A stretch of 64,000 nucleotides of DNA, from assembly GCA_035294305.1 (NCBI GenBank), contig DATGLD010000014.1, forward strand, positions 1-64,000, given 5' to 3'. The notes beneath the pieces were generated by a model, which was not told the origin of the DNA, searched no databases, and was given only the letters and a program-made list of their open reading frames with translations. Positions 39,507-46,849 of the stretch are shown here, one piece after another. Position 1 is the stretch's first letter, and each line of letters begins with the position of its first letter. The DNA comes from DASRBN01 sp035294305. GTDB lineage: Bacteria; Chloroflexota; Ktedonobacteria; Ktedonobacterales; Ktedonobacteraceae. The position numbers were made by a program, and so were the translations under genes.

Positions 39507-41909
39507 ATGGCTCATGACTACTATGAACCCGGCACAGGAAATATTGCTGACGCGGAGCATCAACGGACACGCCAGGAAGCGCGCACACGCGTCGTAGGAC
39601 AAAAAGAGAGGCGTGTAGATGCGCGACCACTTGTCACAGGCGCGCCCGTCTATGCCGCCGAATTTGAACAACCCAATATGCTGCATGCGCGTATCCTGCA
39701 TTCTCCGCACGCGCATGCCAACATTCGCCATATCGATAAAAGCAAGGCGCTCGCACTTCCGGGCGTCCATGCCGTTCTAACCCATGAAGACCTCCCACGC
39801 GTGGCCCATAGCACCGCCGGCCAGCCCTATGTGGAGATGTCGCCCTATGATGCCTATTTGCTTGACAGTCGCGTGCGCTACGTAGGAGATTGGGTCGCCT
39901 TCGTCGCCGCTGAGACCCCAGCTATCGCCGAGGAAGCGCTCAGTCTGATCGAAGTCGATTACGAGTTGCTGCCTGCCGTATTCGATCCACTCGAAGCCTG
40001 CAAAGATGGCGCGCCCCGGTTGCACGAACCCGATACCACGCATCCCAACGCAGGCAAGAATCTGGGAAGTATTTACGACGCAACCCACAATATCGCGGCG
40101 CACGAAGTGATCCGGCATGGCGATTTCGAAGCCGCGATGCGCGAGGCCGATATCATTGTCGAGGGTGAATATCGCGTCCCCTACATCTCACATGCTGTGC
40201 TGGAGCCGCATGTGTGTGTTGCCTACCTGGACGGTTACGAGCGCATGATTGTCGTCAGCAGCACGCAGGTGCCATATCACACGCGCCGCCAGCTCGCCTC
40301 GGTGTTGCAGCTGCCCATTTCGCGCGTGCGCATTGTCAAGCCGCGCGTCGGCGGTGGTTTCGGCAGCAAACAGGAGATGCTGCTGGAACCCGTCGCCGCA
40401 GCCCTGGCCCTGAAAACGCGCCGGCCTGTGCGTATCGAGTACAGCCGCCAGGAGGAATTCACCGCTGCAAGATTCCGCCATCCGATGATTATGCGCATGC
40501 GCAGCGGTGTGAAGCGCGATGGCACGCTGGTTGCCATCTCCATGCATTCCATCGGCAACGCGAGCGCGTATGGCACGCACAGCTTCACCGTCACCCGCAG
40601 CACGGGGCATAAAACATTATGTCTATATCGCGCCAAAGCCTATCTCTTCCAGGCCGATGCCATTTATACCAACCTGCCCATTACAGGCGCGATGCGTGGT
40701 TACGGTGCGCCGCAGGGGTTTTTCGCGCTCGAATCGCACATCGATGAAATCGCCCACCGCCTCAATATGGACCCATTGGAATTCCGGCGCAAGAATCACG
40801 TGCAGAAAGGCGATTGGGATCCCGTCGAGGGCGAAGAAATAGATGGCGTATGGCACTCCAAACGGCAATTTCGCTCGTGTGGCCTGCCGGAGTGCCTGGA
40901 GCGTGGAGCAGCAGCAATTGGCTGGTACGAGCCGTTTGACCGCGGCGACGGCAAACCTATCCGGCGCGGGCGAGGGATGGCAACCGCAATGCAAGGCAGC
41001 GGCGTCGCCAGCTTTGAACTTGGTGGGGCATCGATCAAACTCAATGAAGATGGCTCGTTCAATGTCATGACTGGTGCCACTGATATCGGGCAGGGCAGCG
41101 ATACCATCCTTGGCCAGATCGCAGCCGAGGCGCTGGGAGTAGGGATGGATAAAATTATCATGCATTCCGCCGATACCGATTCCAGCGTTTTTGACTACGG
41201 TTCGTATGCTTCCAGCACCACCTATATCAGTGGCGGCGGCGTCAAGCTCGCTGCGGAACGGGTGAGGCAGCAAATCCTGGAAGTGGCAGGCGATATGCTG
41301 GACTGCTCCCCCGAAGATATGTCTATCATCGATGGAGTCATCTATACGCCGCGCGGCGCCAGCAATCTTACCATAGCGGATATCGCGCATGAAACATTGT
41401 ATGGCAGGCATCGCCAGCAGATTATGGCCAAGGGAGATTTCTGGACCGACGATTCGCCGGCTCCTTTTTTCGCCCAATTTATAGAGGTCGAGGTAGACAC
41501 GGAAACGGGACAGGTACGCGTGACAAGGGCCGTCAACGCGCTTGATCTTGGCAAAGCCATTAATCCCACCCTGGCCACAGGACAGGTCGAGGGAGCTGTC
41601 ACGATGGCCCTGGGCTATGCGCTCAGCGAAGAGCTAAAATTCGACGAGCAGGGTCGGGTGCGCAATCCCGGATTTGTGGATTATAAAGTGATGTCAACCC
41701 TGGATATGCCAAAGATGACAACCATCCTGGTTGAGGACACCGAATACACGGGACCATTCGGAGCAAAATCCGCCGGTGAAGTACCTACCAACGGTATGGC
41801 TCCCGCGGTCGCCAATGCGGTCTACGATGCGTTAGGGGTGCGTATTCGTAGCCTACCCATCACTCCAGAAAAAATTTTGCAAGCATTAGACAAACAAAAA
41901 GATCATTAG
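39507..41909 (+). CDS. Molybdenum hydroxylase large subunit (XdhA/CoxL family)
   Basis: An 800-residue molybdopterin-cytosine-dinucleotide-type catalytic subunit. Cofactor loops are VGGGFGSKQE (about 281-290), GAMRGYGAPQGFFALE (about 394-409) and GPFGAKSAGE (about 750-759) with the catalytic Glu. GAMRGYGAPQ fits xanthine/purine or N-heterocycle hydroxylases; the AYRCSFR loop of form I CO dehydrogenase is absent, so CO oxidation is unlikely. With YqeB and IclR upstream, a selenium-dependent purine or heterocycle hydroxylase is the best reading. The ATG at 39507 follows GGAAGGAG at a long spacing; a TTG at 39480 is the upstream alternative. Confidence 0.9.
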   Translation: MAHDYYEPGTGNIADAEHQRTRQEARTRVVGQKERRVDARPLVTGAPVYAAEFEQPNMLHARILHSPHAHANIRHIDKSKALALPGVHAVLTHEDLPRVAHSTAGQPYVEMSPYDAYLLDSRVRYVGDWVAFVAAETPAIAEEALSLIEVDYELLPAVFDPLEACKDGAPRLHEPDTTHPNAGKNLGSIYDATHNIAAHEVIRHGDFEAAMREADIIVEGEYRVPYISHAVLEPHVCVAYLDGYERMIVVSSTQVPYHTRRQLASVLQLPISRVRIVKPRVGGGFGSKQEMLLEPVAAALALKTRRPVRIEYSRQEEFTAARFRHPMIMRMRSGVKRDGTLVAISMHSIGNASAYGTHSFTVTRSTGHKTLCLYRAKAYLFQADAIYTNLPITGAMRGYGAPQGFFALESHIDEIAHRLNMDPLEFRRKNHVQKGDWDPVEGEEIDGVWHSKRQFRSCGLPECLERGAAAIGWYEPFDRGDGKPIRRGRGMATAMQGSGVASFELGGASIKLNEDGSFNVMTGATDIGQGSDTILGQIAAEALGVGMDKIIMHSADTDSSVFDYGSYASSTTYISGGGVKLAAERVRQQILEVAGDMLDCSPEDMSIIDGVIYTPRGASNLTIADIAHETLYGRHRQQIMAKGDFWTDDSPAPFFAQFIEVEVDTETGQVRVTRAVNALDLGKAINPTLATGQVEGAVTMALGYALSEELKFDEQGRVRNPGFVDYKVMSTLDMPKMTTILVEDTEYTGPFGAKSAGEVPTNGMAPAVANAVYDALGVRIRSLPITPEKILQALDKQKDH

Positions 41910-42032
41910 TTCTCCATCTCTGGGATGGGGAATAGGAACCCGGTTCTATCGTATCATGGGCGGGGTTTCCTCGCATCCCTTTACGAAGATGAAGAGCCGT
42001 ATCAATAGCCAGGATCAGGGAAAAGTAGGAAT

Positions 42033-42719
42033 ATGGCGCAGGAATATACATCACCGGCATACCTTCTCATTCAACAAGGCCCGCAGGCCGGTAAACGCGT
42101 GGAACTGTGGAAAGATTGCACCACGATTGGCCGCAGCCGCAATTGTGACATTTTCTTAGAAGACCTCGCCGTCCATCGCAAGCAAGCAAGTATCTGGCGA
42201 ACTGAGACCGGTTATGTCCTGCGCGATGATCATGGCAGCGGCGATAGTTTCGTGAATGAGCAGCCGGTGAGAGAGCAACTGCTGGCAGATGGCGACCGGC
42301 TGCAATTCGGCAACACGCTCCTCATCTTTTTCGCCCACGAGGGAACGCGTCCATTCCAGCTTGCCTCGTCGCGTGGCCGCGAGCTTCAGATCGGCAAGCA
42401 GGCAGACCCATCGGCCAGCGCAATTGCTAAATTGGACCTTAGCGGCAGGCGTGGGGCAATCGTGCGTAGTTTTGAATTGCTGCCCGAAATGACTATCGGG
42501 CGCAGCCGCGAATGCGATATTTTCCTGGAGGACCTGGCCGTCAGTCGTCTCCACGCGACCATACGCCAACTGCCAGACGGGGGATACGAGATCGAGGATC
42601 ATCGCTCGGCCACTGGAACCTTCGTCAACGGCATGCCCATTACTCGCTACCACTTGCTCGAAGGCGACGTGGTACAAATCGGCGCGAGCAAGCTAGTATT
42701 CAAGCGCTCGACTTCTTAG
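42033..42719 (+). CDS. Double FHA-domain protein
   Basis: A 228-residue cytosolic protein with two complete FHA domains and little else. Domain 1 (about 10-105) has TIGRSRNCDIFLEDLAVHRKQ; domain 2 (about 135-225) has TIGRSRECDIFLEDLAVSRLHA, so the two share an almost identical core and probably arose by duplication. Domain 1 has Lys-Gln where the usual His of the SxxHA motif stands, suggesting weaker phosphothreonine binding. Both have the FVN end motif. The partner kinase is not in the window. AGGGAAAAGTAGG lies before the ATG. Confidence 0.9.
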   Translation: MAQEYTSPAYLLIQQGPQAGKRVELWKDCTTIGRSRNCDIFLEDLAVHRKQASIWRTETGYVLRDDHGSGDSFVNEQPVREQLLADGDRLQFGNTLLIFFAHEGTRPFQLASSRGRELQIGKQADPSASAIAKLDLSGRRGAIVRSFELLPEMTIGRSRECDIFLEDLAVSRLHATIRQLPDGGYEIEDHRSATGTFVNGMPITRYHLLEGDVVQIGASKLVFKRSTS

Positions 42720-42818
42720 GAAGGTTATACGTTGCGCTTATTGGCGCAAAACATCTACTCCACTCTGACGGGAGAATGAGCGCTTTACGGGAGGGCGCTT
42801 AGCCCTGATAACTTGTGC

Positions 42819-43595
42819 TCAGGCCTGAAAATCATATACATGCGTCTGCTGTATAAACCGCTGCACTTCCGGCGGCACATCTCGCCAATGCGCCTGGGGT
42901 TCCTGCCGGATGCGCGTCGAAGAAAGATCGCGGTAGGAGGCGCTGAATGGGAGGGGATGAATATGCCCGGCAAATTGCAGGTTTTCGGGTTTGTGCAAAA
43001 GAGCATTGAGCTCGTGGGGGCCTGCATCTCCGCGGGGAGCAACCAGCAATTCCGCCAGGGCAAAAAGCTCGCGCAGGGCGGCATCGCGGTCTTTATAATA
43101 ATGGGGATCGAGTATCTGGACAATTTTATCGAAGCCTATCAGGAAGTAGAGTCTCGTCACCTTCGGAAAACAGGAGCGTATTCCCTGAGCCTGCTCTACA
43201 TATAATCCCCGGTTCAAAAGCATAATCCCTGTATGGCGCAAATGATGCCGCAGCACCGTTTCGAGCAGCATGATGCGGTCAAGCACTGTAGGCTTCTGGA
43301 CATTCTCCTTATCGACAATGTGCTTGCTCATTGCTGCATAGAGCCTGATGGCCTGGTTTTTCTCGCCCACCGATATCAGGTGGGAACGCGCGTATTGCCT
43401 TGCCTGGCTCAATAACGCCAGGTGCGCATTCGTAGGTGGATTAAACGAACCGGGGAAAACTACGACGATTCCCTGCGGCACGGGTGAGCCGGATACGATC
43501 AAAGCCTGGGGCTCTGCTTCAGGATCGAGTTGGTCGAGCAGCGATTGCACCTGCTGGCGGTGCTGAATTGTGTGTTTGGAGACCTGTTTGTTCAT
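42819..43595 (-). CDS. NadD/NMNAT-like nucleotidyltransferase
   Basis: A 258-residue protein with the adenylyltransferase fold of nicotinate-nucleotide adenylyltransferases. The nucleotide motif is VVFPGSFNPPTNAHLAL (about 44-60; HxGH-type with Asn-Ala-His) and the late motif is SSTRIRQE (about 228). A 40-residue N-terminal extension and a longer middle segment distinguish it from standard NadD (about 190-210 residues), so it may act on another substrate. It faces the FHA gene, with 99 nt between stops. The ATG follows no strong ribosome site. Confidence 0.8.
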   Translation of the reverse strand: MNKQVSKHTIQHRQQVQSLLDQLDPEAEPQALIVSGSPVPQGIVVVFPGSFNPPTNAHLALLSQARQYARSHLISVGEKNQAIRLYAAMSKHIVDKENVQKPTVLDRIMLLETVLRHHLRHTGIMLLNRGLYVEQAQGIRSCFPKVTRLYFLIGFDKIVQILDPHYYKDRDAALRELFALAELLVAPRGDAGPHELNALLHKPENLQFAGHIHPLPFSASYRDLSSTRIRQEPQAHWRDVPPEVQRFIQQTHVYDFQA

Positions 43596-43695
43596 GATGT
43601 ATTACATTTCATCATATGGAAGATGAGCTTTAGATTGGCTTTTGTAGTACATACTCATTATACCATTGTCATAGATAGGAACCAATGAAAAAATC

Positions 43696-43788
43696 CTGGT
43701 GATTCGCCAGAAGGTAGGCAGAGATTCGGAGCGCCGCGAAGAATGACGCGGCCTGTGGCTGTCATTCTTCGCGGCGCTCCGAATCTCT
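43696..43788. repeat. Inverted-repeat element copy 2 with 28-bp perfect hairpin
   Basis: It starts with CTGGTGATTCGCCAGAAGGT, the same terminal motif as the element at 5703-5817, followed by a perfect stem: 43720-43747 pairs with 43761-43788 around 13 nt. The stem core contains GAGATTCGGAGCGCCGCGAAG. No right terminal motif is present; the hairpin ends 10 bases before the stop of the minus-strand lipoprotein gene and may serve as its terminator. Confidence 0.6.
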
Positions 43789-43798
43789 CGCATTGAAA

Positions 43799-44287
43799 CT
43801 AGTTGTCGCCCGAACTGCCGATGTTCTCGGTCACACCAACCACCTTGACCTGCACGCTGGCCCATGTTGACTGCACTGTCGTTCCTTGAATGGAAAAGCT
43901 GCCAGTTCCGCCACCCGGAACATTATCGACATTGAAGAAAGCCGTTGCGCCAACCACCGTTCCTGAAGCATCGAGCAATATTCCTTGCACATAAATATCG
44001 TGCTGCTTCGTGTCGCCATTTTTGATCTTGCCATCTACCTCGAAGGTATGATGTCCGGCAACTATTTTTGCCGTGGGGGTACCAACAAGCGTCATGAGTG
44101 GCAGTAATGCCTGTTCCGTTGTTGCTGTTGAGGTGGACTGTGTCGCTGTTGGGGATGGCGAATTCGATGTGGATGAGTTGGAGGAGGTAGCGGACGCATT
44201 ATTGCCGCACGCTGCCAACAAAAACGCGAGCAGCACTCCGATGAGAATAACGAAAGATGTGCGACGTTTTACAAGGGACGTTTGCAT
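43799..44287 (-). CDS. Lipoprotein with FxLYD-like domain
   Basis: A 162-residue exported lipoprotein. The signal peptide (basic QTSLVKRRT, hydrophobic core, lipobox LLAAC at about 24-28) is followed by a Ser/Thr/Asn-rich linker and a beta-sandwich domain with FEVDGKIKNGDTKQHDIYV and a late hydrophobic strand, typical of FxLYD/DUF3426-type domains on the cell surface. The ATG at 44287 is preceded by CAGGAGAG; an in-frame ATG at 44311 has no ribosome site. Function unknown. Confidence 0.8.
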   Translation of the reverse strand: MQTSLVKRRTSFVILIGVLLAFLLAACGNNASATSSNSSTSNSPSPTATQSTSTATTEQALLPLMTLVGTPTAKIVAGHHTFEVDGKIKNGDTKQHDIYVQGILLDASGTVVGATAFFNVDNVPGGGTGSFSIQGTTVQSTWASVQVKVVGVTENIGSSGDN

Positions 44288-44400
44288 GTAATGATTTCTC
44301 TCCTGATTCAAATAGCTATTTCTCCTCTGCCGGCCTTCTGGCTCTCAATATACTGAGGAGGTGGTTGCTTAGTCTTTGCAATCACATCTCCAATAAACGC

Positions 44401-44440
44401 AAAAAAGAGGTCAGCTGGTATTTAACCAGTCACCTCTTTT
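44401..44440 (-). terminator. Rho-independent terminator of mntR-mntH
   Basis: Read on the minus strand, AAAAGAGGTGACTGGT and ACCAGCTGACCTCTTTT form a stem with one bulged base around a 5-nt loop, ending in six T residues. It lies 43 bases beyond the mntH stop and is the only classic stem plus T-run seen in the window. Confidence 0.8.
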
Positions 44441-44483
44441 CGAAATGCTATGTTGACCTTTAGCGAGGAAAGGTAAATTTGTA

Positions 44484-45806
44484 TCATAAGATCGCCTGGA
44501 AAAGCTGGAAGAGCAGGTAGACATTGAGAGCTACGATCAGCCCGGCAACTACCCATGCGAGCAGCGTTGTATGGCGGAGATTGACCAGGTCACCCATCAG
44601 GTCCTTTTGACGGGTGAACATCACCAGCGGAATGAGCGCAAAAGGAATGCCGAAGCTCAGAATGACCTGGCTCACAACCAGCGTACTGGTGGGATCGAGA
44701 TTTAAAGCGATTACGATCAGCGCAGGCAGCATCGTTACCAGGCGCCGAAGCCATACGGGAATCTGGCGGCGCAGGAAGCCCTGCATCACCACCTGACCCG
44801 CCATCGTTCCAACCGTCGAAGAGGATAGACCGGAGGCCAGCAAAGATACCGCGAAAATCACGCTGGCCGCGCTGCCAAGCAATGGCTGCAGCGTTCGATA
44901 TGCCTCATCGATAGTTCCGACACCCGTCAGTCCATGGGAGAAGAAAGTCGCCGAAGCCATCACCAGCATAAACAGGTTGACCAGGCCAGCTAAAGACATC
45001 GCCATGACTACATCTAGCAGTTCAAAGCGGAAAAGCTTCCGGCGTTCCTTCGCATCCCTGGCAATAACGCGGTTCTGAGTGAGCGATGAATGCAGAAAAA
45101 TGACATGCGGCATCACCGTAGCGCCCAGAATACCCACTGCCAGCAGTACACTATCCGCGCCCGCGAATTGCGGCACAACAGCATGATAACCAATCTGGGC
45201 CCAATCGGGTCTATCAAGGAATGTCTCTATCAAATAGCTGCCGGCAACCACACCCACCAGCGCGGCAATAACGGCCTCGAGGTGCCGGAACCCTCGATGC
45301 TCAAGGCCCAGGATGATAAAAGTTGTAATGCCTGTCAAAATTCCCGCTAACAGTAAGGGTATATGAAAGAGCAGATTGAAGCCAACCGCAGCCCCAAGAA
45401 ATTCGGCCAGGTCGGTAGCCATGGCTACGATTTCTGAAAGCACCCACATTCCCAGCACAACAGGTCGGGAAAACTGCTCGCGGCAGATTTCCGCGAGATT
45501 TCTTCCGGTCGCAATGCCCAATTTTGCTGATAGTGTTTGAATGAGCATCGCCATGAGGTTGCTGGCAATAATCACCCAGACCAGCAGATAGCCAAACTGG
45601 GCACCAGCCTGTATATTGGTGGCAAAATTACCGGGGTCGATATAGGCTACACTGGCAATAAAGGCAGGACCAAGGAAAGGAAGAATGCGCGCCAGAAAGT
45701 TGCGCTTACTGTGTCCCTCCAGAACTTCGCGGGCAGCCCTGACCGTCGCACTGTCCACACCCCCAATGAATCTTTCCTCGGTTGCTTTTGAACGTAGTAA
45801 CGCCAT
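44484..45806 (-). CDS. mntH: NRAMP-family Mn/Fe transporter
   Basis: A 440-residue, proton-coupled divalent-metal importer with about 11 helices. The metal-site motif in helix 1 is DPGNFATN (about 57-64) and in helix 6 MPHVIFLHSS (about 235-244), matching DPGN and MPH of Nramp proteins. The N-terminal 40 residues are hydrophilic. It lies 29 nt after a DtxR-family repressor, and a rho-independent terminator follows, so the two form one operon. Confidence 0.94.
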   Translation of the reverse strand: MALLRSKATEERFIGGVDSATVRAAREVLEGHSKRNFLARILPFLGPAFIASVAYIDPGNFATNIQAGAQFGYLLVWVIIASNLMAMLIQTLSAKLGIATGRNLAEICREQFSRPVVLGMWVLSEIVAMATDLAEFLGAAVGFNLLFHIPLLLAGILTGITTFIILGLEHRGFRHLEAVIAALVGVVAGSYLIETFLDRPDWAQIGYHAVVPQFAGADSVLLAVGILGATVMPHVIFLHSSLTQNRVIARDAKERRKLFRFELLDVVMAMSLAGLVNLFMLVMASATFFSHGLTGVGTIDEAYRTLQPLLGSAASVIFAVSLLASGLSSSTVGTMAGQVVMQGFLRRQIPVWLRRLVTMLPALIVIALNLDPTSTLVVSQVILSFGIPFALIPLVMFTRQKDLMGDLVNLRHTTLLAWVVAGLIVALNVYLLFQLFQAIL

Positions 45807-45835
45807 GGTACATATCCTATTCTATAGCCATAATC

Positions 45836-46543
45836 TCACTTGTTTGCCATCTCACCTGCTTCAATCGGTGTTACAATAATATGTTCGGCCAGTTCTACCC
45901 CCAGCATATGTTCGATCTGCCGTGGCTTTTCACCCACACGAATGCGCAGTGGACCCCCAAATGGCGCCTGCTCGATCACCTCCACGTGCGTTTCCGGATA
46001 TAAACTGAGTTGCCCGAGATAACGCAGCTTTTCTGGGTCCTGGTCGCTGACACGCAGAATGAGCGCCTTTTGCCCCTGCGACAACTGCGGCAGCGGAATG
46101 CCCGTGCGCAGAGGAATCACGCCATCCTTGCTGGGAATGGGATCGCCATGCGGATCAGCCGTGGGATAGCCAAGCAGGGCATCAAGTTTGTCTTCAAACT
46201 CTTCGGAGATGACATGCTCCAGCTTGTCCGCCTCGTCATGCACTTTATCCCAGCTATAGCCCAGCTCACGTGCCAGGTACAGCTCGAGCAGGCGATGGTG
46301 ACGAATAACCTCCATCGCCTTGCGCTCTCCTAACGGCGTCAGGCGCACGCCGCGGTAAGGCGCGTGTTCAACCCAACCGGCCGCCGCAAAATCTTTGAAT
46401 AACATTGTAACGGTCGCATCACTCACCCCCAACCGCTCGCTGACTGCTGAAGTAGAGACCTTTTGCCCCCTCTCCTGCATATCATAAATCACCTTCAAAC
46501 AATCACTGATACGGGGGGCAAGATCTTGAATCGGCTCCTCCAT
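45836..46543 (-). CDS. mntR: DtxR/MntR-family metal-dependent repressor
   Basis: A 235-residue regulator with an N-terminal winged helix-turn-helix (VSERLGVSDATVTMLFKDFA, about 34-53), a metal-binding dimerisation domain (HHRLLELYLARELGYSW, ADKLEHVISEEFEDKL) and a C-terminal FeoA/SH3-like domain (about 155-230). This long form is like DtxR/IdeR/ScaR; Bacillus MntR lacks the third domain. Because mntH is downstream in the same operon, manganese is the likely co-repressor, though iron is possible. A 16-bp palindrome overlaps its promoter, implying autorepression. Confidence 0.92.
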   Translation of the reverse strand: MEEPIQDLAPRISDCLKVIYDMQERGQKVSTSAVSERLGVSDATVTMLFKDFAAAGWVEHAPYRGVRLTPLGERKAMEVIRHHRLLELYLARELGYSWDKVHDEADKLEHVISEEFEDKLDALLGYPTADPHGDPIPSKDGVIPLRTGIPLPQLSQGQKALILRVSDQDPEKLRYLGQLSLYPETHVEVIEQAPFGGPLRIRVGEKPRQIEHMLGVELAEHIIVTPIEAGEMANK

Positions 46544-46566
46544 ATTTATCTCTCCCGAAACAAAAG

Positions 46567-46582
46567 TTTTAGCTTGCTAAAA
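46567..46582. promoter_or_regulatory. Putative MntR operator
   Basis: The perfect inverted repeat TTTTAGC-TT-GCTAAAA lies 24-39 bases before the mntR start, directly after the -10 box. It resembles the TTTAGGnnnnCCTAAA-type sites bound by DtxR-family repressors. Confidence 0.65.
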
Positions 46583-46584
46583 AT

Positions 46585-46613
46585 AGGATAACATACTTTT
46601 AAAATATTTGCAA
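46585..46613 (-). promoter_or_regulatory. mntR-mntH promoter
   Basis: On the minus strand TTGCAA (46613-46608) and TATCCT (46590-46585) are 17 bases apart. The transcription start would fall inside the palindromic operator. Confidence 0.6.
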
Positions 46614-46719
46614 GAGATGGTCCCTTGATAGAGCGGTAATAACCGAGTAAACTGAGTGCACTCGCTTTCCTGTGGATGCAGGTAGGGTGGCGAAGGCAAG
46701 CTATCGCCAGGAGCGGAGC

Positions 46720-46748
46720 TTGACGTTCTGTTCTAGAAGAGATACAAT
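46720..46748 (+). promoter_or_regulatory. typA promoter
   Basis: TTGACG (46720-46725), a 17-base spacer and TACAAT (46743-46748). The leader of about 95 nt contains an imperfect hairpin (ACCGGGCGAC...GCCGTCCGGT, about 46786-46810) followed by TTTTCTT. Confidence 0.6.
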
Positions 46749-46849
46749 ATAGGCGGAAAGTATCGGTCGAAAAATTATCAAATGTACCGGGCGACTCTAG
46801 CCGTCCGGTTTTCTTATGCCTTTAGAAAAGAAAGTCTTAAATCGAATTT

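Noticed and set aside
40623..41477. 284-codon minus-strand frame opposite the molybdenum hydroxylase
   Set aside because: Shadow of xdhA codons without any family pattern.
39507..41909. Carbon monoxide dehydrogenase large subunit
   Set aside because: The active-site loop reads GAMRGYGAPQ; the AYRCSFR loop of form I enzymes is missing, and YqeB points to a different hydroxylase.
42720..42818. Hairpins (TTGCGC...GCGCAA) between the FHA and NadD-like genes as terminator
   Set aside because: Stem of only 6 bp without T-run; too weak to call.
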